The notes beneath the pieces are model-generated. The model saw nothing but the letters and a program-made list of their open reading frames with translations. It had not been told where the DNA came from and made no database searches. A stretch of DNA of 64,000 bases, taken from positions 14,300 to 78,299 of the forward strand of contig NZ_JBHLXE010000097.1 of NCBI RefSeq assembly GCF_042432445.1, written 5' to 3'. The translations under genes were made by a program, and so were the position numbers. How positions within the stretch are numbered: the stretch's first letter is position 1; each line of letters opens with the position of its first letter. This document shows, piece by piece, positions 1 to 9,018 of this stretch. This stretch comes from Thorsellia kenyensis (lineage in GTDB: Bacteria; Pseudomonadota; Gammaproteobacteria; Enterobacterales; Thorselliaceae).

Positions 1-1236
1 AATATATGGGCTTGCCAGTAGACTCTCAGTCAATGAAAAATGAAATAGTGAAATATATAATCCTGATGCAAGAACAATTCCAGGGATCATTAGGGTGACA
101 GAACTTGTTGAGATCATAAATTGTGCTAAACGATTTTTTTGTTTTATAACAAATTGTCTTGCTGTCCATGAGATTGCTATACCAAGGCTTAGAGCCAGAA
201 ATGCTGAACTTAATCCTATTATTAAGGAATTTAAAAACGCATTTTGTAATGGCCTTGAAAAAATGGTTGCCCAAAAATCAGAATTAAACCCCACCCAAAA
301 TATAGCGATAATCGGGGGTAATACAAGACAAATCAAAATAGCTATGAGCAGTATATCTGATAATTTTATCCATATATTTCTTGATTTTATTTTCCAATGT
401 ATTGAGTCTGTAGCTGCCGCGTAATGAGTAGATAAATTTTGTGATAATAAAAGAAGAATTAAACACAAAAGTATTTGAATCAAAGCAAGCAGCCCCGCTT
501 TTTGGAAGTCATACTCATAGGTCATAGCTTGATAAATAGCTAATTCAATGGTGGTTGCCTTAGGTCCTCCGCCTAACAACAGTACTATGCTAAAACTGCT
601 AAAACAAAGCGTAAATATAATAACGGATAAATAGGCTATTTGTTTTTTTATTACAGGCCACTCAATTAATGTAAATTGCAACCAGGAAGAAAAATTAAGC
701 TGTGCTGCTAATTTTAATTGGTGGGTAGATATGGAATTTAAAGCTTTTAAAAAAAGTAAAGTCGCATAGGGTAAGTTAAAAAATACATGAGCCAATAAGA
801 TACCGTGTAATCCATAAATAGAGAAATGGATTTTGTCTTGAGTTATTGCACTGATAAAGGAAGTAACTATTCCTGAGTTCCCATATAAAAAAATTAAACC
901 AAGTACCACCACAATACTCGGCATAATCAAAGTGGTGGAACAAAGTGAAATAATCAAAGATTTGTATTTAAAATCGCGACGATAGAGTGCTTTTGCTATA
1001 AAATAAGCAGGTATAATAGAGAGTAGAGAAGACAAAGTAGCTTGATAAAAAGAGAAGGTAATGACCTTTTTTAAATACGGAGAAAGTCCCTCTGATAATG
1101 TATTGATAAATGCAAGTGGGGGGATGTTAGATAAAAATCCCCCTAATATAAAAGATAATATACTCGAGATAAACAAGAGTGACAGAACACCTGGGAACTG
1201 CCATTCTAACTTTATAAACTTAAGGCATTTTGCCAC
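1..1236 (-). CDS. thiP: Thiamine ABC transporter permease ThiP (partial, C-terminus outside window)
   Basis: Inner-membrane permease that carries thiamine/TPP into the cytoplasm with ThiB and the ATPase ThiQ. A single open frame runs from a GTG at 1236 to the left window edge, giving 412 codons of a protein that is about 535 residues in E. coli. The N-terminal part is a hydrophobic segment followed by a stretch like the family hallmark (ITFSFYQATLSSLLSIIPAY, then AKALYRR), the start of the first permease domain. The GTG lies inside the end of thiB, so the two genes overlap by about 25 bases and are probably translationally coupled. No ATG in this frame suits the N-terminus better. ThiQ is expected further left, outside the window. 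The family call rests on the N-terminal similarity and position. Confidence 0.85.
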   Translation of the reverse strand, partial: MAKCLKFIKLEWQFPGVLSLLFISSILSFILGGFLSNIPPLAFINTLSEGLSPYLKKVITFSFYQATLSSLLSIIPAYFIAKALYRRDFKYKSLIISLCSTTLIMPSIVVVLGLIFLYGNSGIVTSFISAITQDKIHFSIYGLHGILLAHVFFNLPYATLLFLKALNSISTHQLKLAAQLNFSSWLQFTLIEWPVIKKQIAYLSVIIFTLCFSSFSIVLLLGGGPKATTIELAIYQAMTYEYDFQKAGLLALIQILLCLILLLLSQNLSTHYAAATDSIHWKIKSRNIWIKLSDILLIAILICLVLPPIIAIFWVGFNSDFWATIFSRPLQNAFLNSLIIGLSSAFLALSLGIAISWTARQFVIKQKNRLAQFMISTSSVTLMIPGIVLASGLYISLFHFSLTESLLASPYI

Positions 1237-2255
1237 GTTTCAATCCACATTTTTTTCTTATCAGCAACTTCCACAGCTCCGAATTCAAAAGCATCTTTCG
1301 GAAAATATAAATTATCAAATATGGCTGATGTTTTCGTATTAATCACGGGATACATCCAATTTGTTGTGGGAATTTGTGATTGAAAAGCTTCTGAAACCAT
1401 AAATTGCATGAAACTATCTGCAAGTTCGTTATTTTTAGTATGGGCTATTTTACCAGCCACTTCAATCTGCAGATAATGCCCCTCTTCAAGGTTCAAAGCA
1501 GCAAAGTTGTTTTTGTTTTCTATGACTTCATGATAGGCAGGTGAAGTTGTATAACTCAATACAAAATCTGCTTCCCCTTTTAAAAAGAGGGAGTAGGCTT
1601 CACTCCAACCTTTTGTTACAGTGACTGTTTTGTGCTCAAGATTTTTATAAGCATCAGAGACATTGTCACCAAAAACACTCTGCATCCATAAAATAAAACC
1701 GAGTCCTGGAGTACTGGTACGCGGATCTTGATAAATAATTGTCCAAGGTTTATCACTATAGACCAGTTCTTTTAATGAGGTAGGTACCTCTTTTGTTTTT
1801 TCTTTATCATAAACAAAACTAAAAAAACCATAATCAAAGGGTACAAAAAGAGTCGAAGACCAACCAAATGGCATGTCAATATTTGTTAAATCAACATCAC
1901 TAGGCGCAAAAAGTCCTGTATCAACTGCTTCTTGGAGTAAATTATTATCCAATCCAAGCACGATATCCGCCTTAGTGTTTTTCCCTTCATTCCTGATTTT
2001 ATTCAAGAGTGTTACCCCATCAGCAGCACCTATAAAATTAACCGTACAGTTACATTCTTTTTCAAATGCCTCTTTAATCTGTGGGCCAGGACCATATTCA
2101 CTGACAAATGAGTCATAGGTATATATAGTCAATATATTATTTTGATTGTTTAGCTCTGCGCTTAAGGCAACAAATGATGAAAACAGAAGGCCTACTGAAA
2201 CTAACGTAACAGTTTTTTTTGTTAATTGAAACGAACGGATAGAAAAATGACTCAT
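1212..2255 (-). CDS. thiB: Thiamine-binding periplasmic protein ThiB (TbpA)
   Basis: Periplasmic receptor that binds thiamine, thiamine phosphate and TPP and hands them to ThiP. I use the ATG at 2255 (protein starts MSHFSIRSF) because AAGGAG sits five bases upstream. Longer in-frame starts up to 2297 add 14 residues with no ribosome site. The product is 347 residues, near the usual 327. A signal peptide (basic start, hydrophobic core ending FVALSA) is followed by LTIYTYDSFVSEYGPGP, typical of this family. The gene is first in the operon, is preceded by a TPP riboswitch, and overlaps thiP at its 3' end. Expression should therefore fall when TPP is abundant. Confidence 0.93.
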   Translation of the reverse strand: MSHFSIRSFQLTKKTVTLVSVGLLFSSFVALSAELNNQNNILTIYTYDSFVSEYGPGPQIKEAFEKECNCTVNFIGAADGVTLLNKIRNEGKNTKADIVLGLDNNLLQEAVDTGLFAPSDVDLTNIDMPFGWSSTLFVPFDYGFFSFVYDKEKTKEVPTSLKELVYSDKPWTIIYQDPRTSTPGLGFILWMQSVFGDNVSDAYKNLEHKTVTVTKGWSEAYSLFLKGEADFVLSYTTSPAYHEVIENKNNFAALNLEEGHYLQIEVAGKIAHTKNNELADSFMQFMVSEAFQSQIPTTNWMYPVINTKTSAIFDNLYFPKDAFEFGAVEVADKKKMWIETWQNALSL

Positions 2256-2337
2256 TAAAACTCCTTTGATAAGACTATTCATAGGTGAATGGTTCACTTA
2301 AAAACACAAAGGATTGAGTAGAGATATAAAAGCATCT

Positions 2338-2420
2338 GACTCAAATCCCTTCGCCAGTACTAACTGGATCAGGTTCGACGGGTTTTATCTCAGCCTATTA
2401 AGCACCCCGTTGAGCCGTTC
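2338..2420 (-). promoter_or_regulatory. TPP riboswitch (thi box)
   Basis: On the minus strand the leader reads ACGGGGTGC, then GCTGAGA, then ACCC, then GAACCTGATCCAGTTAGTAC and TGGCGAAGGGA. These are the conserved P2/J and P4/P5 elements of the THI element in the right order and spacing. It lies about 85 bases upstream of the thiB start. The family is known to bind TPP and switch off downstream transcription or translation. Here that would be thiB-thiP. Confidence 0.95.
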
Positions 2421-2439
2421 TTATTTTACGCAGTTTTAA

Positions 2440-2467
2440 ATAAAAATCAATGACGACTGATTTTTTA
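2440..2467 (-). terminator. Probable terminator of glmS
   Basis: On the minus strand AAAAATCA and TGATTTTT form a stem around an eight-base loop, starting at the glmS stop codon, and T-rich sequence follows. The stem is AT-rich, so its strength is uncertain. It separates glmS from the riboswitch leader. Confidence 0.5.
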
Positions 2468-4315
2468 TTCTACTGTAACACTTTTAGCTAAATTACGTGG
2501 CTTATCAATATCTGTCCCTCTAACAATTGCGACGTGATAAGCTAAAAGTTGTAATGGCAAGGTATGTAGTATTGGTGATAAATTGCCATATACTCCTGGC
2601 AATTTAATGACATGCATACCTGACGATGGTTCAATTTTTGAAGCATCATCAGAGAAAACAAATAATTCGCCACCACGAGCCTTCACTTCAGCCATGTTCG
2701 ATTTTAATTTCTCTAATAATTGATCGGTAGGAGCAACGACAATTACAGGTATTTCCTCAGTAACAAGAGCGAGAGGTCCATGTTTCAATTCACCTGCTGG
2801 GTAAGCTTCCGCGTGAATATAACTGATTTCTTTCAGCTTAAGAGCGCCTTCTAATGCAATTGGATAATGCATCCCACGACCTAAAAATAAAGCATGTTCT
2901 TTTGTGGCAAACTTATCTGCCCACTTCGTGATTTTAGGCTCCAATTCTAAAATTTCTTGCATAGCAACTGGTAGGTGCTTAAGCAGTTTTAATTCTTCTA
3001 TTTCTTGAAGTTCCGAAAGATTCCCTTTCAATTTAGCTAAGACTAAAGTCAGTAAGTACAATGCCGTTAATTGAGTAGTAAATGCTTTAGTAGAGGCAAC
3101 GCCAATTTCAATTCCAGCTCTCGTGATATAGGCTAACTCACACTCTCTTACCATTGCACTGGTCGGAACATTACATATGGCTAAGGTTTTGGTCATACCT
3201 AAATTTTTTGCATGCTTTAGTGCAGCCAAGGTATCTGCTGTTTCACCAGATTGTGACATAGTAATAACCAATGTATTAGAAGAGGGAACACTTTGACGAT
3301 AGCGGTATTCACTCGCTATTTCCACCTCAACTTTTATTTTAGCGATTGCTTCTATCCAATATTTCGCAGTAAGGCCTGAATAGTAGCTTGTACCACATGC
3401 CAATATAAGGATGCCATCTATCTCACTGAATCTTTTTCTAGCGAGTAAACCAAATAATTCAGGATCGATAGAGTCAATATCATGTAGTGTATCAGCCACT
3501 GCTCTTGGTTGTTCAAAGATCTCTTTTTGCATAAAATGACGATAAGGACCAAGATCAGTATTGAAAGATTGGCTATGAACAGTGTGGATGGTCCGAGTTA
3601 CACAGGCGCCTGATTTGTCATAAATCCAATAGTTATTGGCTTGTAAATCAACTACATCACCTTCTTCTAAATAGATGATTTGATCTGTTACCCCAGTTAA
3701 AGCAAGTGCATCAGAGGCAAGGAAATTACCATGAATTGTTGGGTTTTGGGGCTTGCAACCAAGTACTAAAGGAGAACCATGACGAGCACCTACCAGTCTA
3801 TGGGGTTCAGAACGACACATAACCGCAAGTGCATATGCACCTTTTAAGTGTGATATTGCCTCGGTTACGGCCTCTTTAAGACAATCTACATAGAGATAAT
3901 TAATTAGATGTACGATGACTTCTGTATCGGTTTGACTCTCAAAGACAAATCCTTTTGACTCAAGCATAATTTTAAGTTCATCATAATTTTCAATGATCCC
4001 ATTATGAACAAGGGCAATATTTGCCGAAAGTTGATCTGAATGCTTTGAAAAGTGTGGGTGTGCATTTTCAGTAGTTGGTTGCCCATGTGTTGCCCAGCGT
4101 GTATGTGCGATCCCAATTGTGCCATTAAGTGATTCTTGAGCGATTTGAGAAATAAGTTCACTGACTCTTGAAGTGGTCCTTGAGCGGTGCAATTCCCCTT
4201 GATTAATTAAAGCAATTCCACAAGAGTCATATCCTCTATACTCTAAGCGGCTAAGTCCGGTTGTTAAAATTTCAGTGATATCAGATTGTGCTACAGCACC
4301 TACAATTCCGCACAT
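2465..4315 (-). CDS. glmS: Glutamine--fructose-6-phosphate aminotransferase (isomerizing) GlmS
   Basis: Cytoplasmic enzyme making glucosamine-6-phosphate from fructose-6-phosphate and glutamine, the first step to UDP-GlcNAc for peptidoglycan and LPS. The 616-residue protein begins MCGIVGAV, so Cys2 becomes the N-terminal nucleophile of the glutaminase domain. HTRWATHG and HNGIIENY follow as in the class II glutaminase fold. Two SIS sugar-isomerase domains come next, with CGTSYYSG and SQSGETADT in the first. The C-terminus PRNLAKSVTVE is the standard ending. GAGG precedes the ATG. The gene appears monocistronic here, with no glmU adjacent. No glmS riboswitch is evident, and none is expected in Gram-negatives. 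Confidence 0.97.
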   Translation of the reverse strand: MCGIVGAVAQSDITEILTTGLSRLEYRGYDSCGIALINQGELHRSRTTSRVSELISQIAQESLNGTIGIAHTRWATHGQPTTENAHPHFSKHSDQLSANIALVHNGIIENYDELKIMLESKGFVFESQTDTEVIVHLINYLYVDCLKEAVTEAISHLKGAYALAVMCRSEPHRLVGARHGSPLVLGCKPQNPTIHGNFLASDALALTGVTDQIIYLEEGDVVDLQANNYWIYDKSGACVTRTIHTVHSQSFNTDLGPYRHFMQKEIFEQPRAVADTLHDIDSIDPELFGLLARKRFSEIDGILILACGTSYYSGLTAKYWIEAIAKIKVEVEIASEYRYRQSVPSSNTLVITMSQSGETADTLAALKHAKNLGMTKTLAICNVPTSAMVRECELAYITRAGIEIGVASTKAFTTQLTALYLLTLVLAKLKGNLSELQEIEELKLLKHLPVAMQEILELEPKITKWADKFATKEHALFLGRGMHYPIALEGALKLKEISYIHAEAYPAGELKHGPLALVTEEIPVIVVAPTDQLLEKLKSNMAEVKARGGELFVFSDDASKIEPSSGMHVIKLPGVYGNLSPILHTLPLQLLAYHVAIVRGTDIDKPRNLAKSVTVE

Positions 4316-4594
4316 AAATAAACCTCATCGTTAATAAGTAAAAAGTCGGCATTGACTTACATATATTATTAAAAGAAACATGTGAAATTAATAATCTTAA
4401 TCATCTTTAGTATGAAATTTAATTTCAATAAAATAATGTAGTGTAAGATAATTTTACTTTTATTTATTTTATGAAATTTTGTTTCATTTAATTAAGTGTG
4501 GCAAATTATTCACATTGTCAAATAAAAAATGCACTACGAGCCATAAATAGATTCAGTGCTATTATTGAATCTATTCATAAAATGTAATGGCTAC

Positions 4595-5116
4595 TCACTC
4601 CAAGAAGGAGCTGTCTAATGCATCACTTAAGCATGCCTTTGCTGTTTTAGCATAAATATCAATAAAGTTGTCTGCCACAGGGATGATTCCTTTATGCATA
4701 TCACTCAATTCTTTAGGAGAGAAGTGTTTTACTAATTCTTCGTAAGAACAAGCGCAATAAGGTACAGCAACCTCTAAGGGTAAATCCTTACTACTTTTTT
4801 CACAGGTAGTTTGAAAAACGGTTTGTAATTCACAATATAACAGCGAGTTGCTTTGAAGACTAGAATAAAGAGGGGAAACATCACTCTCAGACTCATACTT
4901 TATGAGACTCTCAATTGAGTGATTTTCAAGCATTTTATCTAAACTACATTGACATTCAGCAGTCTTAATACTAGAAGGATTTTCTCCTTTGCACTGTTGC
5001 AAGTAAGTCGCTTTGAATTCTTCGTCATTTTGCCCACATGCAGTTAGAAGAATTACAGATAAGAAAAAAATCATCAATATTTTTACTTGGCGAGCTTGAA
5101 GAAAAAGAGTACGCAT
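4595..5116 (-). CDS. Cysteine-rich predicted lipoprotein, unknown function
   Basis: A 173-residue protein with a hydrophobic N-terminal segment and a lipobox (LLTAC) around residue 27, so it should be lipidated and held in the envelope. After the lipid cysteine come two similar halves, each with a CxC pair (CQCS and CACS) about 40 residues after a further cysteine, and each followed by a short acidic helix-like stretch. This suggests an internally duplicated, disulfide-rich periplasmic domain. AAGGA lies about nine bases before the ATG at 5116. I do not recognise a named family. The IS element begins about 200 bases upstream of its start. Confidence 0.7.
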   Translation of the reverse strand: MRTLFLQARQVKILMIFFLSVILLTACGQNDEEFKATYLQQCKGENPSSIKTAECQCSLDKMLENHSIESLIKYESESDVSPLYSSLQSNSLLYCELQTVFQTTCEKSSKDLPLEVAVPYCACSYEELVKHFSPKELSDMHKGIIPVADNFIDIYAKTAKACLSDALDSSFLE

Positions 5117-5313
5117 TAGGAACTGTCCTTGAACAAAATAGCTAAAATAAATTTAAACTGTAGGTGGTAAAGCAAAAGGAAAAATAAAGCAAGGAAACGA
5201 TAAAAAAACAATCTAATCTACTGTCTAATACAGCAGACTAACTCGGTTTCTTTTAATGAGAAAGCTTTAAAATACATAATATCAAATTTCGAATAATTAA
5301 AAAAGTTTTGTGC

Positions 5314-5323
5314 ATAATCCTTC
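5314..5323. repeat. Target-site duplication, left copy
   Basis: The ten bases ATAATCCTTC directly abut the left inverted repeat and recur identically at 6592-6601, directly after the right end. A perfect 10-bp duplication is within the 8-10 bp range of ISAs1-type elements and indicates recent insertion. Confidence 0.93.
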
Positions 5324-6591
5324 CAGGGCAAACGGGTAAGTTTTACACAATTTAAAAGGTTATATGAAATAATGCTATAATATTCCTATATCGAATAATT
5401 AAGGAACCATTATGCAAGATTTGTCTGAACAGTATACAACTTCAATAAGCCTAGCCTTTAGCGAATTAAATGATCCACGTGGCTATGGTGTTAAACATCC
5501 CCTTATTAATATCATTAGCATGACCCTATGCGCTATTATTTCAGGATGTGATAATGTTGAAGCGATTTCTATGCATGCTCAAGCTAGAAAAGACTTTTTT
5601 GCGCGTTTTTTAGATTTAACCGCAGGTATCCCTAGTGCTGATACATTCCATGACGTTTTAAACAGAATTAAACCTGCTGAATTTACAGAATGTTTTAATC
5701 AATGGGTTAAAGGATTAAAAACAAATTGTAACGATATTATTGCCATTGATGGAAAAACACTCAGAGGGACTGCGGATAAAAAGAATAATGCAAACCCAAT
5801 TCACCTCGTGAATGCTTGGTCGGTCGAAAATCAGCTTTGTTTTGGTCAGGTAAGGGTTTCAGATAAATCTAATGAAATCACAGCCATCCCAACTCTGATA
5901 AAAATGTTAGACATTAAAGGAGCAACAGTCACTGTCGATGCAATGGGATGTCAGCATGCAATTGCCGGTTTGATAGTTTCGTCAGAAGCAAATTATGTAA
6001 TGGCACTTAAAGGCAATCAAGGCAGTCTAAATGAGGATGTCAGGCTATTTTTGAAAACTGAATTAGAGCAAAATTTCACAAATACAAAACATAGTTTCTT
6101 TCATGAAGTAGATGGTAATCATGGCAGAATAGAGGAAAGGCATGTCTGGATGACAACAGAGGTAGAATGGTTAAGGGAGCGCCACGAAAATTGGAAATCT
6201 ATCAATAGCATTATCGTCGTCAAATCCATTCGAGAAATTAAAAATCAGGCTGACACACAAACAGAAGAACTTCGTTTTTATATCTCAAGCGAAATCAATC
6301 AAGATGCTAAATGGATAGCTCAAGTCATTAGAGGGCACTGGCAGGTAGAAAATAATCTACATTGGCAGCTTGATGTTAGCTTTAGAGAGGATGAGCTTAG
6401 TTTGCGTAGTGGTTATGCTGCTGAAAACATTTCTTTCATGAATAAACTCACTATCAGCTTATTAAAAAAGGAGCAAACACTAAAGGCGAGCATTAAAAAT
6501 AAAAGGATGGTTGCCTGCATACAAGATGAGTATTTATTAAAGGTACTAAATGCGAACAACTTCATTGATTAAAACTCACCCGTTTGCCCTG
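5324..6591 (+). mobile_element. ISAs1-family insertion sequence (complete)
   Basis: A 1268-bp element bounded by 22-bp terminal inverted repeats that differ at one base: CAGGGCAAACGGGTAAGTTT at 5324 and its complement with GTGAG at 6570-6591. It carries one intact transposase and is flanked by identical 10-bp duplications. The right repeat begins inside the transposase stop region. Ends, duplication and open frame are all intact, so the element may still be active. It sits in the intergenic region between the lipoprotein gene and potG. Confidence 0.95.
5412..6572 (+). CDS. ISAs1-family DDE transposase
   Basis: Cuts and joins the ends of the surrounding insertion sequence. The 386-residue protein has the N-terminal DDE_Tnp_1-associated region (FSELNDPRGYGVKHPL, then AIISGCDN). 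The catalytic domain shows the DDE acidic residues in IAIDGKTLRG, in VTVDAMGCQ with YVMALKGNQ following, and in a late ENNLHWQLDVSFREDE block. Length and motifs match full-length ISAs1/H-repeat transposases. The frame is intact from ATG to TAA, and the stop lies within the right inverted repeat. Confidence 0.95.
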   Translation: MQDLSEQYTTSISLAFSELNDPRGYGVKHPLINIISMTLCAIISGCDNVEAISMHAQARKDFFARFLDLTAGIPSADTFHDVLNRIKPAEFTECFNQWVKGLKTNCNDIIAIDGKTLRGTADKKNNANPIHLVNAWSVENQLCFGQVRVSDKSNEITAIPTLIKMLDIKGATVTVDAMGCQHAIAGLIVSSEANYVMALKGNQGSLNEDVRLFLKTELEQNFTNTKHSFFHEVDGNHGRIEERHVWMTTEVEWLRERHENWKSINSIIVVKSIREIKNQADTQTEELRFYISSEINQDAKWIAQVIRGHWQVENNLHWQLDVSFREDELSLRSGYAAENISFMNKLTISLLKKEQTLKASIKNKRMVACIQDEYLLKVLNANNFID

Positions 6592-6601
6592 ATAATCCTT
6601 C
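6592..6601. repeat. Target-site duplication, right copy
   Basis: ATAATCCTTC, identical to 5314-5323, directly follows the right inverted repeat of the insertion sequence. Confidence 0.93.
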
Positions 6602-6870
6602 CCTTAACGTTTAGCACCTTTTTTAATAGATTTACGCAGTAAATTAATGGGATATTTAAAAGTTGAGTTTTCAATAAAGGGTACTTAAAAGTAAAAAAAT
6701 CATTTTTGGCTAAAAATCAATCAAAAGGACTCTGATCATCAATTAATTTTTGCTATTTTTTTAAATCAATATAAAGTGACCTCTTGCGCGTAATACGTGG
6801 TAAAGGGCGACTTAATAATTGTATATTAAGTATTACTTTTTTTGCACTTTAGCTATGGGAGTTACCCAAA

Positions 6871-7989
6871 TTGAACCAACAACTTACCAAAGGAAAGCAA
6901 TTCTCTCCAATATTAGAAATTAAAGATTTAAACAAAGCATTCGACAATTACTATGCGATTGATAATATAAATTTGACCATTTACCAAGGTGAAATTTTTG
7001 CTCTGTTAGGCGCATCAGGTTGCGGAAAATCAACGCTGTTGCGTGTACTGGCAGGTTTTGAAAAGCCTACGTCAGGTCATATTTTTTTAGACGGTCAAGA
7101 CATCAATGATATTCCTCCACATAAAAGACCCATCAATATGATGTTTCAGTCTTATGCATTGTTTCCGCACATGACCGTTGAGCAGAACATTGCGTTTGGC
7201 CTTATTCAAGATAAATTACCTAAAGCGGAAGTGAATACAAGAGTTGATGAAATGCTCAGCCTTGTTCATATGCAAAACTATGCTAAACGTAAGCCTCATC
7301 AACTTTCAGGTGGACAAAGACAACGTGTTGCCTTAGCAAGAAGTCTGGCTAAACGTCCTAAAATCTTATTGCTTGATGAACCTATGGGCGCTCTTGATAA
7401 AAAGTTAAGAGAGCAAATGCAATTAGAGGTTGTTTCCATTTTGGAAAGGGTAGGGGTGACTTGTTTAATGGTAACCCATGATCAGGAAGAAGCTATGACC
7501 ATGGCAGGCCGTATTGCGATTATGAATGAAGGTCGATTTGTGCAAATAGGTGAGCCGCAAGAAATTTATGAGTATCCCAATAGCCGCTATAGTGCTGAAT
7601 TTATAGGTTCTGTTAATATTTACTCAGGCATTTTAGTTGAAGAACTCGATGAGTTTTATATTTTAGAAAGTGAGCAAATTCCCTTTAAACTCAAATTATC
7701 CATTCAAGAAGTCGTGGTTGAAGGTGTACCCACTGAAATCGCTTTGCGACCTGAAAAAGTAAAAATTGTGGATCAATTGCCAGAAGATAAGGTTAACTGT
7801 GCTGAAGGAGAGGTAATAGAAATAGCCTATTTAGGCGACTTATCTATTTACCATGTAAAATTATCCACCGGTTATGTGCTTACGACTCAGCTACAAAATG
7901 CTGAACGAACAGGCAAAAATGCACCTACATGGGGTGATAAGGTAATTTTAGCTTGGGACTGTGAAAACCAAGTTGCTCTTTTAGCTTAA
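6871..7989 (+). CDS. potG: Putrescine ABC transporter ATPase PotG
   Basis: Cytoplasmic ATPase that powers putrescine import through PotH and PotI. The 372-residue protein has Walker A GASGCGKST, signature LSGGQRQR and Walker B LLLDEPMGALDKK, followed by a C-terminal TOBE-type domain. It tracks E. coli PotG closely, for example RPINMMFQSYALFPHMTVEQ and the ending TWGDKVILAWD. The start is a TTG with GGGAG about nine bases upstream. potH follows after 11 bases. The family member PotF (binding protein) normally precedes potG but is not in the window; an insertion sequence lies directly upstream instead. Confidence 0.93.
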   Translation: MNQQLTKGKQFSPILEIKDLNKAFDNYYAIDNINLTIYQGEIFALLGASGCGKSTLLRVLAGFEKPTSGHIFLDGQDINDIPPHKRPINMMFQSYALFPHMTVEQNIAFGLIQDKLPKAEVNTRVDEMLSLVHMQNYAKRKPHQLSGGQRQRVALARSLAKRPKILLLDEPMGALDKKLREQMQLEVVSILERVGVTCLMVTHDQEEAMTMAGRIAIMNEGRFVQIGEPQEIYEYPNSRYSAEFIGSVNIYSGILVEELDEFYILESEQIPFKLKLSIQEVVVEGVPTEIALRPEKVKIVDQLPEDKVNCAEGEVIEIAYLGDLSIYHVKLSTGYVLTTQLQNAERTGKNAPTWGDKVILAWDCENQVALLA

Positions 7990-8000
7990 GGGGGGACAAG

Positions 8001-9005
8001 ATGAATCAACCGTTTTCAGAAGGGATACTTTCCCTCTCATCGCTTAAATTTCGATTTCGTCAATTTTTTACGATATTTACATATAAAAATTTAATCATCG
8101 GTATCCCCTTTGCGTGGCTTATCATTTTTTTTGCGTTACCATTTGTCATAGTGCTCAAAATAAGTTTTGCTGAATTGGCTAGAGCAATGCCTCCTTATAC
8201 GGATTTATTTGACCTAGAAGAGGGGGTGCTTTCTATTTACATCCATTTTTCTAACTATATTAGATTATTACAAGATGGCTTGTATGGTGAAGTTGAGGGG
8301 GGGCTTTTCGCATTATTAAAAGAGGTCTTTACTGAAAATTTATACTTAAAATCATACCTACATTCTTTGGCTATGGCACTTTATACAACGGTTTTATGTA
8401 TATTGATAGGTTATCCTCTGGCTTGGGCTGTCGCGAATAGTCATGCCTCTGTGAGGAATATTTTACTTTTGCTTATCATTCTTCCCTCATGGACTTCATT
8501 TTTAGTTAGGATATATGCTGTGATGGGGATCATAAGTGATAATGGTTTTTTAAATAATGCACTCATTTATATAGGCGTTATAGATGAACCGCTTAAGATT
8601 TTAAGAACAAATGCAGCAGTGTTGATTGGCATGGTTTACGCATATCTACCATTTATGATTTTACCTATATATAACGCCATGATTAAACTGGATTATACGT
8701 GTATTGAAGCTGCTCAAGACCTTGGAGCTAAACCATTTACCATTTTTAGACGAGTAATGTTTCCTTTGACAAGAGGTGGCATTATCGCAGGTTCAATGTT
8801 GGTCTTTATTCCTACTGTTGGAGAATATGTCATACCTGAACTTTTAGGGGCTTCAAATAACTTATTGATTGGTGGGGTACTTTCTTTAGAGTTCTTTAAT
8901 AATAGGGATTGGCCTATGGCCGCAACACTTGCTGTGGTGATGCTACTCATCTTGATAGTACCTATCATCGCATTTCATCGTTTTCAAAGACGCAATTTAT
9001 CTTAA
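8001..9005 (+). CDS. potH: Putrescine ABC transporter permease PotH
   Basis: One of two inner-membrane permeases of the putrescine importer. It has 334 residues, near the usual 317, with a long first periplasmic loop and about six membrane segments. The coupling loop that contacts the ATPase reads EAAQDLGAKPFTIFRRVMFP. GGGGGG lies just before the ATG. It sits between potG and potI with 10-15 base gaps, so the three genes form one operon. Confidence 0.92.
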   Translation: MNQPFSEGILSLSSLKFRFRQFFTIFTYKNLIIGIPFAWLIIFFALPFVIVLKISFAELARAMPPYTDLFDLEEGVLSIYIHFSNYIRLLQDGLYGEVEGGLFALLKEVFTENLYLKSYLHSLAMALYTTVLCILIGYPLAWAVANSHASVRNILLLLIILPSWTSFLVRIYAVMGIISDNGFLNNALIYIGVIDEPLKILRTNAAVLIGMVYAYLPFMILPIYNAMIKLDYTCIEAAQDLGAKPFTIFRRVMFPLTRGGIIAGSMLVFIPTVGEYVIPELLGASNNLLIGGVLSLEFFNNRDWPMAATLAVVMLLILIVPIIAFHRFQRRNLS

Positions 9006-9018
9006 GGAGGAAGAGTCA

